NCBI GenBank assembly: GCA_051745535.1
Contig: JBNJED010000100.1
Span: forward strand, 1-5,650
From: Thiohalospira sp051745535
GTDB lineage: Bacteria > Pseudomonadota > Gammaproteobacteria > Thiohalospirales > Thiohalospiraceae
Length of the DNA stretch: 5,650 nucleotides
Direction of reading: 5' to 3'
Position numbers and translations under genes: made by a program. This document shows, piece by piece, positions 1-5,650 of this stretch (position 1 is the first letter of the stretch; each line of letters starts with the position of its first letter). Below the pieces are notes generated by a model, which did no database searches, was not told the DNA's origin, and was given only the letters and a program-made list of their open reading frames with translations.

Positions 1-3
1 GGG

Positions 4-19
4 CAAGCGGGTCCTCCTT
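4..19 (-). promoter_or_regulatory. Shine-Dalgarno and possible start of a further gene downstream of recG
   Basis: Seven bases after the recG stop the minus strand reads AAGGAGG (19-13), a full anti-16S match. After six bases it reaches TTG (6-4), a possible start codon. This strongly suggests another co-directional gene whose body lies outside the window. The real start could instead be a codon just beyond the edge. With only two codons visible, its identity cannot be told. No terminator is seen between recG and this site. Confidence 0.5.
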
Positions 20-25
20 GCAGGC

Positions 26-2077
26 CTAGACGGCGGCGTAGCGCTCCCCTTCCGGGAGCCAGCGGCGCTCCAGCACCGCGGCGTCCTCGGGGCGGTCCAG
101 CAGGGCATCGGCGCGCTGCTGGACCGCCGGGAGGAGATCGGCATCGCGCTGGAGGTCGGCGGCGCGCAGCCCGGCCACGCCGGTCTGGCGGGTGCCCAGG
201 ACCTCGCCGGGGCCGCGCAGGGCCAGGTCGTGGCGGGCAATGGTAAAGCCATCATCGCTCTCGCGCATCACCGCCAGCCGCTGGCCCGCATTCTCCGAGA
301 GGGGACCGTGGTAGAGGAGGACGCAGGAGGACTTCGCGCTCCCCCGCCCCACCCGGCCGCGGAGCTGGTGGAGCTGGGCCAGCCCCAGCCGCTCCGGATT
401 CTCGATGATCATGAGGCTGGCGTTGGGGACATCCACCCCCACCTCGATGACGGTGGTGGCCACCAGCAGGTCCAGCTCACCGGCCTTGAAGGCGGCCATC
501 ACCGCCTCCTTCTCCTCCGGCCGCAGCCGGCCGTGGACGAGACCGACGCGCAGTGTCGGCAGCGCCTCCCCCAGTTCTTCGGCGGTCTGCTCCGCCGCCT
601 GGGCGGCGGAGGCCTCCGACTCCTCGATGAGGGTGCAGACCCAGTAGGCCTGGCGGCCCTCGGCGCAGGCGCGGCCCACCCGCTCCACCACCTCGGGGCG
701 GCGGCTGTCGGGGACGGCCACCGTCTCCACCGGTGTGCGGCCGGGCGGGCGCTCGTCGATGACGGAGACGTCCAGGTCGGCGTAGGCGCTCTGGGCCAGG
801 GTCCGCGGGATGGGGGTGGCGGTCATGATGAGCTGGTGGGGCCAGCGCCCCTCGCCACCGCCCTTCTCGCGCAGGGCCAGGCGCTGGTGGACGCCGAAGC
901 GGTGCTGTTCGTCGATGATCACCAGCCCCAGGTCGTGGAAGGCCAGCCCCTCCTGGAAGAGGGCGTGGGTCCCCACGACGATGGCGGCGCGACCGCTGGC
1001 CACCGCCTCGGCGGCGGCACGCCGGTTGTCGCCGCGATCGCGGCCGGAGAGCCAGGCCACCTCCAGCCCCAGGGGCTCGCACCAGGCCTGGAAGCTGGCG
1101 CGGTGCTGTTCGGCCAGGATCTCGGTGGGCGCCATCACCGCCACCTGCCAGCCGGCCTCCACCGCCTGCAGGGCCGCCAGCGCGGCCACCACCGTCTTGC
1201 CGGAGCCCACATCCCCCTGGACCAGCCGCTGCATGGGGTGGGGCTCGCCGAGGTCGGCGCGGATCTCGGCGGCCACCCGCTCCTGGGCGGCGGTGAGATT
1301 GAAGGGCAGCGAGGCCAGCAGGGCGTTGGTGAGCCGGCCGGTGGGGGGCAACGGCGGGGCGGCGTGGGAGCCGGCGGCGGCGCGCAGGCGGCGCAGGCCG
1401 ATCTGGCGGGCCACCAGCTCCTCGAAGGCGAGCCGTCGACGGGCGGGATGGGTCCCGTCCAGCAGCGCCTCGGTATCGGCCCCGGGGGGTGGGCGGTGGA
1501 TGGTCTGCAGGGCGGTGGCCAGGTCCGGGAGGTCGTCCAGCTCGCCGGCCAGGGGATCGGCCAGCTCCCCGGCCGCCGGCAGGGCGCGCTCCACCAGGGT
1601 CCGCAGGGCCGGCTGGGTGAGCCCCTCGGTGGCCGGGTAGATGGGGGTCAGGGCGTCGCCCTCCCCCTCCTTCACCGGCTCGGGGTGGACCATCTCCAGC
1701 CCCGCCGGGCCGCTGCGCACCTCGCCGAACCAGCGCCCGCGGGTCCCGGGGGCGAGGCTGCGCTGGAGCCCGGCGCCGAAGTAGAACCAGCGCAGGGTGA
1801 GCCAGCCGGTGCCGTCGGCCACCCGGGCCAGGAGGCTGCGGCGGCGGCCGTCGTGGGTGCCGGACTGCACCACCTCCGCCTCGAACACCGCCTCGTCGCC
1901 GGGCCGCAGCCCGCCCAGGGGCAGCACCCGGGTGCGGTCCTGGTAGCGCAGGGGGAGGTGGAACAGGAGGTCGGCGACGGTGGTGATGCCCAGCCGCCCC
2001 AGCCGCTCGGCCTGGCGCGGGCCGACGCCGTGGAGGTCGGTGACCGGCCGGGACTCGGGCGGCGGCGCGGCGGCCAC
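26..2077 (-). CDS. recG: ATP-dependent DNA helicase RecG
   Basis: RecG is a superfamily 2 DNA translocase that regresses stalled replication forks, moves Holliday junctions and unwinds R- and D-loops. The 683-residue product is close to the roughly 690 usual for the family. A helix-hairpin-helix-like segment (LHGVGPRQAERLG, about residues 15-27) leads into the OB-fold wedge domain (about 60-135). The helicase core then shows Walker A GDVGSGKT (288-295), the DEQH box (389-392), TATPIPRT (419-426) and motif VI QLRGRVGRG (571-579). The RecG-specific TRG region follows (LRGPGEVLGTRQTG, 620-633). The start is GTG at 2077-2075. A GGAG at 2090-2087, nine bases upstream, supports it, as does the domain order beginning immediately. 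It lies three bases after ridA, so it is probably cotranscribed and translationally coupled. No key motif is missing. Identity is near certain; only the exact start carries slight doubt. Confidence 0.98.
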   Translation of the reverse strand: MAAAPPPESRPVTDLHGVGPRQAERLGRLGITTVADLLFHLPLRYQDRTRVLPLGGLRPGDEAVFEAEVVQSGTHDGRRRSLLARVADGTGWLTLRWFYFGAGLQRSLAPGTRGRWFGEVRSGPAGLEMVHPEPVKEGEGDALTPIYPATEGLTQPALRTLVERALPAAGELADPLAGELDDLPDLATALQTIHRPPPGADTEALLDGTHPARRRLAFEELVARQIGLRRLRAAAGSHAAPPLPPTGRLTNALLASLPFNLTAAQERVAAEIRADLGEPHPMQRLVQGDVGSGKTVVAALAALQAVEAGWQVAVMAPTEILAEQHRASFQAWCEPLGLEVAWLSGRDRGDNRRAAAEAVASGRAAIVVGTHALFQEGLAFHDLGLVIIDEQHRFGVHQRLALREKGGGEGRWPHQLIMTATPIPRTLAQSAYADLDVSVIDERPPGRTPVETVAVPDSRRPEVVERVGRACAEGRQAYWVCTLIEESEASAAQAAEQTAEELGEALPTLRVGLVHGRLRPEEKEAVMAAFKAGELDLLVATTVIEVGVDVPNASLMIIENPERLGLAQLHQLRGRVGRGSAKSSCVLLYHGPLSENAGQRLAVMRESDDGFTIARHDLALRGPGEVLGTRQTGVAGLRAADLQRDADLLPAVQQRADALLDRPEDAAVLERRWLPEGERYAAV

Positions 2078-2080
2078 CGG

Positions 2081-2461
2081 CTACAGCTCCAGGAAGCCGT
2101 CCATCTCCACCGCTGCCCCCTTGGGCAGGGCGGCCACGCCGATGGCGGCGCGGGCCGGATAGGGCTCGTCGAAGACCTCCTCCATGATGGCGTTGACCTC
2201 GCCGAAGCGGTCCATGTCGGTGAGGTAGATGTTGAGCTTGGCCACATCCGCCAGGCTGCCACCGGCCGCGGCCGCCACGGCGGCCAGGTTGTCCAGCACC
2301 CGCCGCACCTGAGCGCCGAAGTCGCCCTCCACCAGGGTCATGGTGGCCGGATCCAGCGGGATCTGGCCGGAGAGGTAGACGGTGGAGCCGCTCTTCACGG
2401 CCTGGGAATAGGGGCCGATGGCGGCGGGGGCGGCGTCGGTGGCGATGATCTCGCGGGGCAT
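2081..2461 (-). CDS. ridA: RidA family enamine/imine deaminase (YjgF/YER057c/UK114)
   Basis: This 126-residue cytosolic protein belongs to the RidA family, homotrimers that hydrolyse reactive 2-aminoacrylate-type enamines/imines released by PLP enzymes to ketoacids and ammonia. Visible family marks are APAAIGPYSQAV near the N-terminus (Y18), SGQIPLDP (31-38) and PARAAIGVAALPKG (102-115). Arg104 matches the catalytic Arg105 of E. coli RidA, and Glu119 matches its Glu120. The E. coli Cys107 position is Ala106 here, as in Pseudomonas-type members, and the C-terminus is a short MDGFLEL. The frame is open further upstream, to about 2635. ATG at 2461 is chosen because a strong GAGGAGGAG sits just before it and homology begins there. 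The gene is 37 bases after spoT and 3 bases before recG. True deaminase activity is inferred from the conserved Arg and Glu; other Rid subfamilies differ in substrate. Confidence 0.95.
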   Translation of the reverse strand: MPREIIATDAAPAAIGPYSQAVKSGSTVYLSGQIPLDPATMTLVEGDFGAQVRRVLDNLAAVAAAAGGSLADVAKLNIYLTDMDRFGEVNAIMEEVFDEPYPARAAIGVAALPKGAAVEMDGFLEL

Positions 2462-2463
2462 GG

Positions 2464-2472
2464 CTCCTCCTC
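2464..2472 (-). promoter_or_regulatory. Strong ribosome binding site of ridA
   Basis: GAGGAGGAG (2472-2464) precedes the ATG at 2461 by two bases; taking the core as GAGGAG gives a five-base spacer. It fixes the ridA start against longer in-frame alternatives up to about 2635 that would run into spoT. The 37-base spoT-ridA gap holds no visible terminator or promoter, so ridA is probably read from the upstream transcript. Confidence 0.75.
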
Positions 2473-2498
2473 GATGACGGACGCGATGGATATTCGGT

Positions 2499-4625
2499 TC
2501 AGCGCCGGGTGATCCGGGCCACGGATTCCACGCCACGGATGCGGCGCATGATCCGGGCCAGGTGGACCCGGTCCTGTACGGAGACGGTGAGCAGCAGCGC
2601 GGAGTGGACCCCGTCGCGCTCCTCCACGTCGACATTCTCGATGTTCGCCTCCAGCTCGGCGATGGTGGCGGCCACGGTGGCCAGGACGCCGCGGCGGTTG
2701 GCCACCTCCACGCGCAGCTCCACCGGGAACTCGCCGCTGGCCTCGTCGGACCAGGCCACGTGCATCCACTTCTCCGGGCCGTGGCGGTCCTCGACCACGT
2801 TGCGACAGCCGCGGCGGTGGATGACCAGCCCCCGGCCGGCGCTCATGAAGCCGAGGATGGCATCCCCGGGAATGGGGTGACAGCATTTGGCGAAGGTGAC
2901 GACCATCCCCTCGGTGCCGCGCACAGTCAGGGGTTGCGACGTCTCCCCGCTGCCCACCGCCACGGGCGCCAGCGCCTGGGCCACCAGGGCCGGCAGCTGG
3001 CGCCCCAGCCCGATGTCGCGGAACAGCCCCTCCGGATCCTCGGCGCCCAGGTCGGCGACCACGCGGTCGAGCTGCTGGCGATCCACCCCCTCCAGGGATT
3101 CGCCCCGGGCGACCAGGGCGCGCTCCAGCAGGCGGCGGCCCAGGGCGATGGCCTCGTCCCCCTGGAGATCCTTGAGATAGGCGCGAATGGCAGTGCGCGC
3201 CTTGCCGGTGATGACGAAATTGAGCCAGGCGGGGTTCGGATGGGCACCCGGGGCGGTGACGATCTCCACCGTCTGGCCGTTGAGCAGCCGGGTATTCAGC
3301 GGCATGAGGCGCCGATCGATGCGAGCGCCGACGCAGGTATTACCGATATCGGAATGGACCGCGTAGGCGTAGTCCACCGCCGTGGCCCCGCGCGGAAGCT
3401 CCATGATCTGCCCCTTGGGGGTGAAGACGTAGACCTCATCGGGGAACAGGTCGACCTTGACGTTCTCCAGGAACTCCAGGGAGTTGCCGGCATTCTGCTG
3501 CATCTCCAGGAGTTCGCGCAGCCACTCCCGGGCGCGCGTCTGGGCCACCGTGGCGTGGGCCTCGTGGCCGGTCTTGTAGAGCCAGTGGGCGGCGATACCG
3601 GCCTCGGCCACCCGGTCCATGTCCCGGGTCCGGATCTGGATCTCGATGGGCACGCCCCAGGGGCTGAAGAGGACCGTGTGCAGGGACTGGTAGCCGTTGG
3701 CCTTGGGGATGGCGATGTAGTCCTTGAACCGCCCCGGCACCGGCTTGTAGAGGTTGTGGACGGCGCCCAGCACCCGGTAGCAGGTATCCACCCGGTCCAC
3801 AACGACGCGGAAGGCGTAGACGTCGAAGACCTCCTGGAAGGCCAGGTGCTTGTCCCGCATCTTGCGGTAGATACTGTAGAGGTGCTTCTCGCGCCCCTCC
3901 ACGCGCCCCTCCAGCCCCTCCTCGGCCAGCCGCGCCTTGAGCCCCCCCTCGATGCGGGCCACCACCTCCTTGCGGTTGCCCCGGGCCCGCTGGACGGCCT
4001 GCGCGAGGATCCGGTAGCGCATGGGGTGCAGGGCCCGGAATCCCAGATCCTCCAGCTCCAGCCGCAGGGAGTTCATGCCCAGGCGGTTGGCGATGGGGGC
4101 GTAGACGTCCAGGGTCTCCCGGGCGATGCGGCGGCGCTTGTCCGGCCGCATGACCCCGAGGGTGCGCATGTTGTGGAGGCGGTCGGCGAGCTTGATGAGG
4201 ATGACCCGCAGATCGCGGGCCATGGCGAGCATCATCTTGCGGAAGTTCTCCGCCTCCGCCTCCGCCTTGGAACCGAAGTGGACCTGGGTGAGCTTGGAGA
4301 CGCCATCCACCAGCTCCGCCACCTCCTCGCTGAAGGCGGCGGCGATGTCCTCCTTGGCCACCCGGGTATCCTCCAGGGTATCGTGGAGGACCCCGGCCAC
4401 CAGGCTCTCGTGGTCCAGGCGGAGTTCGGCGAGGATCTGGGCCACCGCCAGCGGGTGGTAGATGTAGGGCTCGCCGGAGAGGCGCTTCTGGCCCTCGTGG
4501 GCCTCGGCGCCGAAGAGGTAGGCGCGATAGACCTCGGCGACCTGTTCCGGCTCGAGGTAGTCCTCCAGCTGCTCGCACAGGTCACTGATGAGCAGGACGG
4601 GCTCCTGCTGAACCGCGGTGCTCAC
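2499..4625 (-). CDS. spoT: (p)ppGpp synthetase/hydrolase, SpoT/Rel type
   Basis: This long RelA/SpoT homologue of 708 residues (E. coli SpoT is 702) controls the alarmone (p)ppGpp. The N-terminal HD hydrolase has His57, the HDTLEDT box (His81, Asp82, Glu85, Asp86) and LADRLHN (Asp148, Asn152), so hydrolysis should be active. The synthetase domain has VFDVYAFRVVV (Asp268), the RFKD motif (299-302) of bifunctional enzymes rather than the ExDD of RelA, KANGYQSLHT (308-317) and EIQIRT with Glu328. A TGS domain follows (about 392-458). Next comes a conserved-cysteine region with CC at 581-582 and Cys607, then a C-terminal ACT domain (about 636-706). The start is GTG at 4625-4623, where it overlaps the rpoZ stop. 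The frame is open to 4766, but those extra 47 residues are Arg/Pro/Gly-rich shadow of rpoZ and lack homology. GGAGG at 4643-4639 is 13 bases away, so coupling to rpoZ translation is likely. Whether the synthetase is strong or weak cannot be read from sequence alone. Confidence 0.97.
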   Translation of the reverse strand: MSTAVQQEPVLLISDLCEQLEDYLEPEQVAEVYRAYLFGAEAHEGQKRLSGEPYIYHPLAVAQILAELRLDHESLVAGVLHDTLEDTRVAKEDIAAAFSEEVAELVDGVSKLTQVHFGSKAEAEAENFRKMMLAMARDLRVILIKLADRLHNMRTLGVMRPDKRRRIARETLDVYAPIANRLGMNSLRLELEDLGFRALHPMRYRILAQAVQRARGNRKEVVARIEGGLKARLAEEGLEGRVEGREKHLYSIYRKMRDKHLAFQEVFDVYAFRVVVDRVDTCYRVLGAVHNLYKPVPGRFKDYIAIPKANGYQSLHTVLFSPWGVPIEIQIRTRDMDRVAEAGIAAHWLYKTGHEAHATVAQTRAREWLRELLEMQQNAGNSLEFLENVKVDLFPDEVYVFTPKGQIMELPRGATAVDYAYAVHSDIGNTCVGARIDRRLMPLNTRLLNGQTVEIVTAPGAHPNPAWLNFVITGKARTAIRAYLKDLQGDEAIALGRRLLERALVARGESLEGVDRQQLDRVVADLGAEDPEGLFRDIGLGRQLPALVAQALAPVAVGSGETSQPLTVRGTEGMVVTFAKCCHPIPGDAILGFMSAGRGLVIHRRGCRNVVEDRHGPEKWMHVAWSDEASGEFPVELRVEVANRRGVLATVAATIAELEANIENVDVEERDGVHSALLLTVSVQDRVHLARIMRRIRGVESVARITRR
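4622..4625 (-). other. rpoZ stop / spoT start overlap (GTGA)
   Basis: On the minus strand the four bases GTGA serve both as the spoT start codon (GTG, 4625-4623) and, shifted by one base, as the rpoZ stop (TGA, 4624-4622). This arrangement normally goes with translational coupling by terminating ribosomes. The best Shine-Dalgarno candidate, GGAGG at 4643-4639 inside rpoZ, is rather far away (13 bases). That makes re-initiation more likely than independent loading. Confidence 0.85.
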
Positions 4626-4882
4626 GCCCGCTCGTCGGCCTCCAGGAAGGGCGACGGCTCGGCGGCAGGGGCCGGGGCGCCGTCTTCCTCGTCCAGGACC
4701 TCGCGGCCCACGTAGCCCGCAGCGATCTCGCGCAGGGCGACGACGGTGGGCTTGTCGTCCTCCCACGGCACGTAGGGCTCGGCGCCGTTGGCCAGCTGCC
4801 GCGCGCGGCGGGTAGCCACCAGCACGAGCTGGAAGCGGTTGTCGACGTTCTCGAGACAGTCCTCGACGGTAATGCGTGCCAT
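4622..4882 (-). CDS. rpoZ: RNA polymerase omega subunit
   Basis: Omega is the small subunit that clamps the beta-prime chain, aids polymerase assembly and contributes to ppGpp binding site 1 in proteobacteria. The 86-residue product (E. coli 91) begins MARITVEDCLENVDNRF, followed by LVLVATRRARQL (about 19-30) and DKPTVVALREIAAG (43-56), all hallmarks of RpoZ. The C-terminal tail after about residue 62 is acidic and Ala/Pro-rich (LDEEDGAPAPAAEPSP), the variable part of the family. The start is ATG at 4882, with AGAGG at 4892-4888 five bases upstream. The TGA stop overlaps the GTG start of spoT. A TAGAAT -10 candidate in the 59-base gap after gmk suggests it may have its own promoter in addition to read-through from gmk. 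Confidence 0.97.
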   Translation of the reverse strand: MARITVEDCLENVDNRFQLVLVATRRARQLANGAEPYVPWEDDKPTVVALREIAAGYVGREVLDEEDGAPAPAAEPSPFLEADERA

Positions 4883-4915
4883 GCCAGCCTCTGGATTGGT
4901 TGTCCGGACCGATCG

Positions 4916-4921
4916 ATTCTA
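4916..4921 (-). promoter_or_regulatory. Candidate -10 element ahead of rpoZ
   Basis: TAGAAT at 4921-4916, in the 59-base gmk-rpoZ gap, is identical to the hexamer upstream of gmk and is also preceded by G. No convincing -35 is present: a 17-base spacer would put TAGGCG there, overlapping the gmk stop codon. If real, it would start transcripts around 4909 and let rpoZ-spoT-ridA-recG be expressed without gmk. Just downstream lie two short perfect palindromes, GTCCGGAC (4902-4909) and ATCGAT (4912-4917), the latter partly overlapping the hexamer. Confidence 0.3.
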
Positions 4922-4941
4922 CTGCACGAACCCGGCCGCGC

Positions 4942-5577
4942 CTAGGGCCCCGTCGCCAGGAGTTCCTCCAGCAGGGAGGCGTGCCGCCAGCGCTGGGCCT
5001 CGCCGCGCAGGCGCCGGGCGGTGACCACGGAGCGCAGCTCGCTCAGGGCGGTGTCGAAGTCGTCGTTGACCACCAGGTAGTCGAACTCCTCGAAGTGGGC
5101 CATCTCCGCCTGCGCCGCCTCCATCCGCCGCTGGATGACCTCGGCGCTGTCCTGGCCGCGGCCCTGCAGGCGCTCGGCCAGAACCGCCCGGGAGGGCGGC
5201 AGGATAAAGATTCCCACCGCCTCGGGGATGGACTCGCGGACCTGGCGCGCCCCCTGCCAGTCGATCTCCAGGATGACGTCGCGCCCCTGGTTGACGCCAT
5301 CCAGGGCGGCGTTGCGCGAGGTCCCGTAGTAGTTGTCGAAGACCTTCGCATGCTCCAGGAAGGCGCCCTCAGCCACCATGGACTCGAAGGTGGGGATGTC
5401 GGTGAAGTGGTAGTCGACGCCGTCGACCTCCCCCTCCCGGGGCGGGCGGGTGGTGTGGGAGACGGAGACGGCGATATCCGCGGTATTCTCGACCAGGGCG
5501 CGCACGAGGCTGGTCTTGCCGGCGCCGGAGGGGGCCGAGATGACGTAGAGGGTGCCGGGTTGCTGCTGCTCGCTCAT
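4942..5577 (-). CDS. gmk: Guanylate kinase
   Basis: This enzyme transfers phosphate from ATP to GMP to give GDP, an essential cytosolic step of guanine nucleotide synthesis and salvage. The product has 211 residues (E. coli 207). The P-loop is SAPSGAGKTS (14-23, Lys21). The guanylate kinase signature runs from TTR at 42-44 through REGEVDGVDYHF to Phe58. GMP-site and lid features follow: YGTSRNA (84-90), ILEIDWQGARQVR (102-114), the RR pair at 150-151, and the late NDDFD (171-175). The start is ATG at 5577, with GGAGG at 5591-5587 and a nine-base spacer. It is the first gene of the cluster seen here, with a -10-like TAGAAT 30 bases upstream of the start. It supplies the GDP that is converted to GTP; both are substrates of the neighbouring SpoT. 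Confidence 0.98.
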   Translation of the reverse strand: MSEQQQPGTLYVISAPSGAGKTSLVRALVENTADIAVSVSHTTRPPREGEVDGVDYHFTDIPTFESMVAEGAFLEHAKVFDNYYGTSRNAALDGVNQGRDVILEIDWQGARQVRESIPEAVGIFILPPSRAVLAERLQGRGQDSAEVIQRRMEAAQAEMAHFEEFDYLVVNDDFDTALSELRSVVTARRLRGEAQRWRHASLLEELLATGP

Positions 5578-5607
5578 GCGCGTCGTCCTCCGGGATGCCA
5601 GGCGCGC

Positions 5608-5637
5608 ATTCTACGCGGGCGGCCGGGCGCGTCGCCA
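5608..5637 (-). promoter_or_regulatory. Candidate sigma70-type promoter for gmk
   Basis: TAGAAT (5613-5608) lies in a GC-rich leader as GCGTAGAATGCGCG. It resembles the TATAAT -10 (5 of 6 matches) and is placed 30 bases before the gmk ATG. The -35 is weak. With an 18-base spacer it would be TGGCGA (5637-5632), and with a 16-base spacer GCGACG, each matching TTGACA at three positions. No coding frame in the 73 bases upstream of gmk looks real, so this is probably the untranslated leader. The call rests mainly on the -10 hexamer and its position. Confidence 0.45.
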
Positions 5638-5650
5638 GACTCGCCCCCAA

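Noticed and set aside
230..2512. Plus-strand open frame of 760 codons opposite recG and ridA
   Set aside because: It lies wholly antisense to two certain genes. Its translation is Gly/His/Leu/Ala-rich without recognisable domains, as expected when a GC-rich codon pattern is read backwards. It stays open across both genes because ridA and recG share a frame.
2462..2635. N-terminal extension of RidA into spoT
   Set aside because: It would overlap spoT with unrelated sequence, whereas the ATG at 2461 has a strong ribosome site and starts exactly at RidA homology.
3436..4578. Minus-strand open frame of 380 codons within spoT
   Set aside because: It is an alternate frame of spoT made almost entirely of Gly, Arg, Pro and Ala, a typical high-GC shadow. 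Similar frames inside recG (477-1082) and gmk (5043-5351) were dismissed the same way.
2562..4715. Plus-strand open frame of 717 codons opposite spoT
   Set aside because: Same explanation: antisense to spoT, biased composition, no family motif and no convincing ribosome site.
4626..4766. N-terminal extension of SpoT to 4766
   Set aside because: The extra 47 residues read rpoZ out of frame, are Arg/Pro/Gly-rich, and do not match SpoT N-termini. The GTG at 4625 aligns with the family start.
4884..4894. CCAG-AGG-CTGG hairpin covering the rpoZ ribosome site
   Set aside because: A four-base stem with a three-base loop is too small to be stable and is expected by chance in this composition.
4883..4941. 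Intrinsic terminator between gmk and rpoZ
   Set aside because: No stable GC stem followed by a T-run on either strand was found, so read-through from gmk remains possible.
5369..5650. Minus-strand frame entering from the right edge as a possible upstream gene
   Set aside because: It overlaps most of the gmk N-terminal region in another frame with Arg/Pro/His-rich composition. The gmk leader instead shows promoter-like and ribosome-site features.

Overview
The window is a high-GC (roughly 70% by eye) chromosomal segment from a gammaproteobacterium. All five complete genes lie on the minus strand, in transcriptional order gmk, rpoZ, spoT, ridA, recG. E. coli has gmk-rpoZ-spoT-trmH-recG. Pseudomonas has gmk-rpoZ-spoT-ridA with recG a few genes further on, and the RidA sequence here is of the Pseudomonas type. 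The GC content and protein style would fit a lineage such as the Ectothiorhodospiraceae or a similar high-GC group, but that placement is a guess.

Layout from right to left, which is the direction of transcription. Positions 5578-5650 are the gmk leader, with a TAGAAT -10 candidate and a GGAGG ribosome site. Guanylate kinase (5577-4942) follows. A 59-base gap (4883-4941) carries a second TAGAAT element ahead of rpoZ (4882-4622). The rpoZ stop overlaps the GTG start of spoT by 4 bases. spoT (4625-2499) is followed by 37 bases and then ridA (2461-2081), which has a strong Shine-Dalgarno. After 3 bases recG (2077-26) begins, in the same reading frame as ridA. The last 25 bases hold a full AAGGAGG ribosome site that points to a sixth co-directional gene starting at or just beyond the window edge.

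Functionally, Gmk makes GDP from GMP. SpoT makes and destroys (p)ppGpp from GDP/GTP. The omega subunit forms part of one ppGpp site on RNA polymerase. RecG remodels stalled replication forks and R-loops, and RidA clears reactive enamines/imines. The cluster therefore joins guanine nucleotide supply, the stringent response and genome maintenance. All diagnostic motifs are intact.

I found no RNA gene, mobile element, CRISPR array or intrinsic terminator. The very long plus-strand open frames are antisense shadows of the high-GC genes. This is ordinary, well-conserved core genome, and I see no sign of an undescribed system. The findings below are small points about gene joints, regulatory sites and word composition.
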